From the NCBI GenBank assembly GCA_964200075.2, contig CAXNAA020000354.1, positions 1-22,100 of the forward strand: a stretch of DNA of 22,100 nt. The letters run 5' to 3'. The translations under genes were made by a program, and so were the position numbers. The DNA comes from Sphacelaria rigidula. Lineage: Eukaryota; Phaeophyceae; Sphacelariales. Below, one piece after another: positions 9,575 to 18,500 of the stretch. Numbering within the stretch: the first letter of the stretch is position 1; the number at the start of each line of letters is the position of its first letter. The notes under the pieces were generated by a model. That model was not told the origin of the DNA, did no database searches, and worked only from the letters and a program-made list of their open reading frames with translations.

Positions 9575-12500
9575 GTGTGTGACGTGTGGGGATGTTCGCG
9601 GGATCATTTTTGTTTGCTCGTTTCGTTTTTTCATCAATCGCACCACCACACCTTATACTACATGTAGGGGAAGGCATTTGGACGTTTATAATGGGAGCGT
9701 CTGCCCGTTTTTTTCTGTTTGATGAAGCAGTCGGATTTCATAGTCATGAACCGGTGAGATTTGGGTCTCACGCTTACTATTGGGCGTATGTAAAACGAAT
9801 AATCGCGCGTTGCAGGGCAATATAGGATATCGAGTATCTTTACCTGTTAATTTCAGTATAGTCCAAGCCCCATACAACATTGGTTGACATATATCCGTGA
9901 CTTGGTAAAAGATTAGTGAACTTGTAGAAGCTGGTCAAAAATTAATTTATCACAGCATCGACCCGGTATGTCTCCGCGGTATAACGTGGGCGAGATTGGC
10001 GCATACATTGAGTGGGTGCCGTTAGGGGCATACCTGATATAAGATTCGGAGATACGTTCGCAATATGAGGGGGAAACAGAGAGTATGACTTCATGCGCCG
10101 AATAAATATTCCTTAATTTAATAACCCTCCAATGGGGTTAGGCGTCGGTTGGCGATGATGCCATGAAACACGCCTCTCACTGAGTAAGGTAGGCTACCAG
10201 GTTACCGATTTTTTTGCGCGCTTGCGTTTTATTTCGCGGTGACCACGATGGTGGTCGAGCTAGATCATGCTGTGCGGGGTGGGAGAACCTCAACTCCGCG
10301 TAAAGGGGATGATCGTACTACGTGGTGTTTACACGGTGAGAGACCCATGAAGTAGTGTATAAGCCGTGGCTGTCTCTGAAAGTGGCGGTACCAGAAAATG
10401 AAGCAACTCATTGTAGGCTGTCATCCAAGTGCAAGATAATCAGTAGGCCTCGGGCCGAACAATCGTAGCAAGATGCAGCTCACCCTTTATGCCACTCGCC
10501 GAGCACACCACGGCGCTTCGTGCTTGGCGATTGATTGCGAGCCTGGTCCGGCGAAAACCGGCATGCTCCGTCCCGGCTTGTAGGGATGCAACGGTCATAT
10601 GACTATGGCATGCATGATCATGAGCACACCCACCTCGGACCCTTTTCCTTTGGCCGTCAAGGAGCCACCACTGGGGGGAAAAGACGAGCTGCTAATGTAC
10701 TGTCTATTAGCAAAACGTTTGCCGTCATCATCCTTGCATGAACAACTTAATCTCTGGTCACCTTACGCTTCAAGCAATATTTCACGGTTAGGACGAATCA
10801 TCACGACTAAGAATCACCAAATTCACGATTTCTTCGGCCTGATTGCCCNNNNNNNNNNCGCTGGTCCAAGGGGTATCCACGCAACTTTTGCGCCATTTCA
10901 TGTGTCTAGGCTGCGTGTACCTGGGTTGCAATGATGAAATAAAGCCTAAGAATTGACTCGTTCGAGTCGAATCAGTTATACTAAAACCAGGTAATTTCCA
11001 GACGAATCATTATTGTCCGACTCTTGAATAGTTTCATCTCGCGATATCACGATGGCACGCAAGCGACCAAGGGGTATCGGCAGCCAAGGCATGAAGGTAC
11101 CTTCAGAGTGCTGGCATTGTGATTAAAAAGTAAGGTGCCCCAATTTTGCGGTTGCGACCTGTTCAAAATCTCCATCCAATCGGACCATTAATATAACGCA
11201 CACGCCTCGATACTTCGGATATCAAACGTGTCTTGAATTTATGACTAGAACGACACAAGCCCGACTGACTCCCTGTCAGCACGGTACTGCATGAACAATA
11301 CTGGACCGACTGCACTGCAGCCTGTTGTGCTGACTGCAGGGGATCCATACTCGTGTCGTTCAGTGCACTGTACGCGAACACTTCGAATGTCCCCCTGGAG
11401 TGCCGTGTTATTACATCTCGAGTTATTTTCCAGGCGAACGATTGTAAGACTGGCTGCACGCGTGTAAGCATACCCCGTCCCCGCCTTCTTACTCCTGCTT
11501 TTTTGTTTCTCAATCTCCAACACAGCGCACGCTGGCGAAAGTAATGCCTGTTTTCCGAAAGCAGGTGTTGACCGAGCCTGAGATCGCTTTCCCGGGTGAG
11601 AATGACCAACTTGTATACGTTCATTACACTTGTCCCAGTTTTAGACCAAGATAATACAAAGTCTAGCTATGTCATATTCCGTAGTAGTCTGTAGCGTGTA
11701 GTCGAAGGCAAGATGGGGACAGATGACCTAAGCTGCAGGTGCACAGTGTCCGCTTGTACAGGGTTGTATGTTGGGCTTGCCGTGTTTGACTCGCCTAAAT
11801 AAAATGCGGTTAGGGTTTAACTACGTCGGCGTATTGGTCTGCAGATGGTAAGCAGGTGTACTTTCTGCTCAGTACACTGCATGTGCATACGTTCCAAAAT
11901 TGCATAGCAAACGTTACCGTGTGGGAGAGATTGAACATAACAGATACCTATCAACTCGGGTATAGCATCCCTCCTCCGATACATTGGGGCCTGACGCGAG
12001 CGTCTTTCACCTTGACCGAAATTGACTGAAACGCAGCCTTGAATCGGGTACTGGACGGCTGCTGCGGGTGTGACCTAGCACACATGGATACTCGTTAGGT
12101 GACTTGAGCTTTTATGTGGGATTGTGAGGTGGTGTCCAAACAGGTTCGTTTGGTTTCCCATTTTTGCGTTTGCTCCCATCACTTCAGTTTCTCTGACTCG
12201 TCATCAACGAGTGCCAAATTATCAAACAGTCCGCGTTCCGACGTTGAGCCCCGTGGCCGACTTCAATGCTAACTTCCTTACAGAAGCCTGATTGCATCTA
12301 GCAGCTCAGCTACTTGGAGATGGAATCCCCCCCACCCTCTCACCACACGTCCTTCGAGACTAAGATCAAAGTTGAGGATGCGAAGCCATCTTTGAAACGT
12401 GTCACCGCTTGCTGTGTTTGTATACGACAACTTGGTCATATCAACTTGTTCAACATTGTACATTCATCTAATATATACTATCCGGGTTACTTTCCAGGAG

Positions 12501-15500
12501 AGGACGGAGAGCGCATAAGGGCGGAAATTTCGAGACTCTGTTTCGATCCCAAGTTCAGGGGCGATGCCGTGACACGAAAAAAGCCGCAAAGGGTCGCGCA
12601 GCGTCACGGGAGGACGTTCAATTTCCAGAGCAAAGCGAACCATCCCTCTGGGTTTACTGCCGCACGGGCGCGGATAGTCGAAGAGGTCTTTATTCCGCGG
12701 TAGGTGTGGAAAGTGTGGAGGTGTGTGGAGAGGATGGATTGAGGAAGGGGGGAGATTCGCGTCACAGTGCGGTGCTTCTCTTTGTCTACGTTTGACTTTT
12801 ACCTTGAACTCATGTGGTCCTGGAGTAGGTACGAGTTGGGCCAGCCAACAGTGGGGGGTTTTCTCGCTCAGACGACGCTCGGCGCGATATTAGGAGTTGG
12901 ACGCTGAAATTTCGACAGCAGATTTTTATGATCGACATGAGAAACATCCCGTAAGCAGCAAAGAAAAAAAAGAAGGAAGTTACGGGGGTTGAAATTTCAG
13001 CAAAAACAAGATGATGTCATAATTTCACGAAAAAAATGAGAATCTGAAGATGCTCACGGGATGTATCATTCCCTTGGGTGCAGAAGTTCTTCGTGAAATT
13101 TCAGCCCAAGAGTCCTCGAATTGGGCCACGCGTGGTTAAGGTCATATATGATGCAGTCCATTTGTTTTTCATTTTTCTTCTTCATTCAGCGGCGGTGCCG
13201 TGTCTTACCAGGTTGGTCTGCACTTCACAGTGGTATGCTTACATCGGGTTCACTCGGGAAAGTGGGAAAGCTGCGGTGTGAGCAACTTTTAGCCGCTTTT
13301 AAGCTGGCCCAGTTCGTACAGGATATGCTTTGACTATTTGTTGTTGTTGTTGGTGGTGGTGGTGGTGCGGCGTCGAGGTCTCGGTACGGTATAGGCTTTT
13401 GTTTTTTTATGCTTTTTTTCCCCAAAAAACTTATGCGTCTCGTTCAAAAGGGGTCATTTTGAAGCGGAAATCCCACCGAGGCGTTACAATTACTTTATTT
13501 TAGTGTGGAATACCTAAAATCAAAATCCATCATATATGCGAATTATATGCGCGCATCAAAAACAAAAGCCTAGTAAGGTACACTGTCTTGGATATGTGTC
13601 AAAAGTCGTCACTATGTATCTTCTTGTTGGATTACGATTGTGGAGTATGACGTCCTGTGTTGCCACGGCTGCATATTGAGAAAGCATCTCCATTGAGAGT
13701 TTTGGGTTATCGTAGGAATCACCATTTCATTTGAGAAACGATGACGCTAAACACCATCACCAGAATAGTGATGATGATGATGCTATTAATAATGATGCTC
13801 ATGATGCTGATGCTAATTCTGTTGTTTTGTTACTGTGGGTCCAGGTTAGTATCGCTCGCGAAGGAACTATTCCCCGAGGAGGTGGAGAACGCTCGAATTC
13901 TGCTGAGGGCCGTGGATTTGTCAGATCCGCACGAATGGTTTCCGCTGGCGAGGTTACGCAAAAGGAAGATCATCTATCACGGGGGTAAAACCTACTTGAT
14001 ATTTACCGTGTTCATTTTTATCGATGATCAAAGTTTCCATGTCTTCGTAACAGCCTTGAGCATGACGATGCATGCGAGTACATACTTGTACGTGTTGCGG
14101 TGTTGAAAAGGAGATCGGAGGATTTTTTGTCGTTGCCTTTTGTTTTCATGATGTCCATTCAGCTCACGTCTACTGCTGGAAACGTCAAAGAGAAAGTCGA
14201 ACTGTACTTTGCAAGTGCAGGTGCAAGTACAAGTGCACCAGCAAGGTCCGTTTTTCAGCTATTGGCGCTTAATTATAATCGAGTGGGTTGCATGATACGG
14301 TACGGCGGCAGGTCCCACGAACTCGGGGAAGACGTACAACGCGATCAACAGGCTAAAGCAGGCGGGAGCTAATAGGAAAGAGGGCGATCCGCCCGCCGGG
14401 CTGTTCTGCGGACCGCTGCGGCTGCTGGCGCTGGAGGTGTACGAGCAGGCGAGAGATCTTTAAGAAATGGAAAATGACATGATTCAGTCAACGTCTGATT
14501 ATAATAATGATGATGACAGTAGGGCATGACTCGGCGCTGGTGGTGTACGAGCAGGCAAGAAACCTTCGAGAAGTGGAGAATGGCACGATTCAGTCAACGT
14601 ATAATTATGATAACGATGATGGTACTACTGTAGAGTAAAACTTGCCGGCTTATCTACAAACATTGTGGATCACGGTAGGATCAACTGTTTTCCGTAAATT
14701 CAGAAAGTTTCTGTGCGTGGTGTTAGTTCATAGCGGCTGTTCTTTTCATGGTTTCAGACGCCGTTTTCAAGATATTTCAGCTCAAAGTGTCAGCTATACA
14801 CTACACCTTGCAGCAGCTACCGCTCCATGTCAATTATAATTGTCGCCATCATGGGCGGGCGTAGTGTTGATTAGCGGCGAAGATGCTTTCGGTATCAGCA
14901 CTCGCGGGACAAAACCACGGTAAGCAATATTTTTCAAATTGCTCCATTCATAAATGTAGTGAGAAGAGACGGCACTCGAGAAGTACGCCACGATCATCAA
15001 ACGGGGATACTTCAGAAAGGTACGGACGGCATGACGGGGGAACAGATAAATCGAGCCCGAGACGGATATGGCGGGGAATGAAGCAATAGCACGCCTCCGA
15101 GGAGGACTCGTCCGCTAATTGCGCACGATAACAGTCGCAAGAGTGCAGCGTCGTCGCCGAACAGAACACAGGGAAACGTCAAGAGCTCACATGGCCGCCT
15201 CGTGCCGGAGACGAGAGAAATGGGAAAATGCGCTGAAAACGTGCACATGTTGCTGACGCGGTGTGTGACGTCGGGATTTAAAATCCCTGCGTTGATGGAG
15301 TGGATGTAACCGCAAGAGCCCACGAGAAGCCTTCCCGCGGCGCAGCGCGAAGAATAGTATGGTGTCGAAAACGCTAATGCGTTATCTTGCTGTCTTCCCC
15401 TCCGTCGCCGTGAGGCCCGTCAAAGTTTAGATACAGATATTTTTGTTATAGCTGGGAGAAGGGGAGGGAGGGGGGCGAGAAAATGCTCTCTAGTTTGCCT

Positions 15501-18500
15501 TCGTGGTGTACTGGAGATTTTGAAGATCAGGTCCTCAGATGTACGTGCATCGGCGAGAACAAGGCGCGCAAGCCTTGCCCTTGGAGAATCAAGCATCGAG
15601 ACATGGGCTCTTTCTGGAGTGGCGCAAGTCAGCTAAAACTACCACCTGTGACATCGCAAGCAAGCGTATGGTCGAACACAGGGCACAGAACGTTTTACGT
15701 GAGCAAGAACTACAACCAGAGCGACTCGGCGAGCGTCTACGCGGTCGGCGGAATGGTCGTTCTTGAAACGTGTCGTATGCACGTGCTCCTGGGTGATGTC
15801 GTGGCTGGAGGCGTTCTGCTCTGCGCGTGCCATGCATGACTGCAAACTACTCGCGACACAGACCAGGGTTGAATGTGACCAGTTTTCGTACATGTCTTGG
15901 TACAGAAGCGAAAACTGGGTTGCATGTTCACTCTCTGGACGTCCGTACCCCTGGCAAACATGTTCAGCTAGATGGAGACATTGAGTAGACGAGGTCGTTT
16001 TTGCATGACCGCGACCCACTCTGGTTGAGTGCATGGGGTCTCACAAACGGGGCATTTTTTTCATATTGTCTCTTATTCTTCACTTTCTTCCTCTTTTTTC
16101 CCGACTTCTCCGAAAAAAAATGACGAAAAAAGATCCGACGCTAGATTTTCGGATAAATCTGTTTTTAGTCTCAAATCGATCGAATGTCTGTACCTGGATG
16201 TGGAATCTCCCCTCACATTTCTCGCAGGGATACCCCCCCCTCCCGAAAAATTGAGAACATTCGAGGAAAAAACCAAACTCGTTAATAAGACCCCTAAGTG
16301 ATGCCATACTATTGAACGATGTGAGTGCCGTAAGTGCTACCCCATTACTCACGTAGACAATTGAAATATGTCTCGCAATTTATGCCTCCAAGGATGTGAT
16401 GCTGTCGCTCAACTCCCCCTTCCTCTTTTCATGCTGGACCCCCCACACGGCGTTGTATTCGACCGCGCAGCTGAACAGCCAGGGTGTGTACTGCAGCCTG
16501 TACACGGGGCAAGAGAAACGTAGTGTTCCGTTCGCGACGCATGTGTCATGCACCATCGAGATGGCTTCCTTGACCCAGCCCTTCGAGGTGGCGGTGATCG
16601 ACGAGATACAGATGGTTGATGACAGTCAGAGGGGGCAGCACTGGACCAATGTGAGCGTGTTTCCGTTCGTCTGTTGATCCCTCCGTCTGCTTGTCTCTTT
16701 ATATGTCAGTCACGTCGATCTGTCTCCGTCGTGCATTGAACATCTGAGGCGTTCCTCTTCGCCGGACACCTGTAGACGAGAGGAGACGCTGTAAGCGGCG
16801 ACCGATATAGTAGGTGGTGGTGGCGGCGTCCTAGTAGGTGTCAAGGGGGTGGTATTCCGCGTGTCTTCATTGTCAACTGATTTGTCTATGTGATTGATTT
16901 GATCTATTGGCGATCGCACATCAACTGAGAGGGTGAGGAATCCGGCCATGGTACAAGATGGACATGATCAAGGTGGACAAATCGGAAATACTCCCCATAT
17001 ACAGGAAACTCGAGAAATGATAGTGATCATTTACTGTGTATGTACTATGTACTGTATGAAACGAAAACGGGCCATTGTGTGCAGATTTTTCCTGCTTATT
17101 TCGTCACACTTCTATCCTCTCCCCTTCCTCGAGGCGAGTCGGTGTGGCCTCGAGAGATCTATCTATCCCTCCACCGGTACATGCCTTGCATTTCTGGTGT
17201 CGCGGATTGGATCATAACCAACACTTCCGCACCGCGTCCACTCTCGTCAAACAAGCTGAATCAAGTGTCTTTGGTAAAATAAAACAACTCCGCATCGTTA
17301 AACGCGTTTGATGCGGAAGAACAACACGCCACGGATTGAGAAGACGACACGACACGACGGGATATGACATGAACGGTACACTCGAGATTTCGGAGACTTG
17401 AACAATAATCGACCAAAACCAGTGACAGTAGTCTGAATTCAGCCGTTATTGTTATTTTCGTATATATGACGTGTGCTTCTTTTTCCGTTTTTGCATCTGC
17501 TGCAGTACTGCAGACTGTATATAGCCAGCAAGAGTCAACACATGGTGCACGCGGGCATGAAGCCGCCTACTTTGATTTGCACACAGGACGGGCATTTACT
17601 GTACATCAAATAGACGCGATACAAGCAACGGCCAACCGTTCCCCACTCATTGGTTCAGGTTGCTACATGCAGCTTGCTTTGGAGTTGCTGCTTGCTGTGC
17701 TGCAGCTCCGCCAGAATCATGCGGCATCGTGAATGCGCGTGTTGTAAATCCTTGAGCGTGATGCCGACGACATGAGAACGAAGGACCACGGGAGCACAAG
17801 CCAAATGGCCGGTGCTTTACCGGACTTTTGTGTTGCTTGTCCGTTTTTCTATTTCGATATATTGTTTTTCCCTTGTTCGAAAAACAATAATCCAAACCCC
17901 AACTCCAACCCCAACCCTATTATATTTTGTTATATTTATGTCATATTTATTATATGTAATTTTATACTTTTATTTTACACATGTACGTTATTTTGAAAAA
18001 CACGTCCACCAGACCCTACCATTACGACAAATATTTATCAGCGCCCCATCGTCTCGAAAACATTATTGGAGTTCCCAAAGGGGCGTGATTGATACGTACG
18101 TACGTAAGCGGTACAGCGTCCACTCTGACGGAGTGCACACTACATTTATCCTGTACCGTTGTAAGATTACCCTAATACTGTGAATATACATACATACTAC
18201 GACGGTACCGTTGTAAGGTTAAAATAGGAATTATGATACATCTGAACCAGGTACAATAGTATAAAGGTTGCTGTATTCTATTTTATTTTTTCTCACACCC
18301 TAGAGGAAGACAATAGATGACGTTGTCAAGATATGTGTTCCGCGTGCAACATGGAATCGATTGCCTATTGCAATAGACTTAAATAGTCAATACTGTACGC
18401 AGTACACTTTTTGACAATGCGTTCTGTTGTCCAGCGGGGTGTACTCATGATCATGCATGCCACAGTCATAAGACCGTTGACCTCGCATCCCTTCAAAGCC

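Larger units (their letters stand above)
9575..12497 (+). other. Intronic or unresolved region between exon 1 and first helicase exon
   Basis: These 2.9 kb hold a copy of the dispersed repeat (10185-10633), a 10-N gap (10849-10858) and no convincing exon. Exon 1 ends in phase 0, whereas the exon at 12498 needs one preceding base, so at least one more exon or a longer exon is required. One candidate is an acceptor at 12304 (GCAG|CTCAGC) whose frame runs open in phase 0 from 12305 to 12699. Another acceptor at 12283, with an ideal TGCTAAC branch motif, hits a TAG in that frame. Confidence 0.5.

Noticed and set aside
11163-11624. 153-codon minus-strand frame
   Set aside because: It has no recognisable domain or leader and no partner exon, and overlaps other frames in a non-coding region.
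15589-16034. Overlapping 70-130-codon frames on both strands
   Set aside because: They lie inside a well-bounded SUV3 intron, carry no recognisable motif and contradict each other on opposite strands.
17891-17919. C-rich (CCAAC-like) patch resembling telomeric repeats
   Set aside because: The units are irregular, only a few are present, and the patch sits inside an intron. It looks like a short microsatellite.
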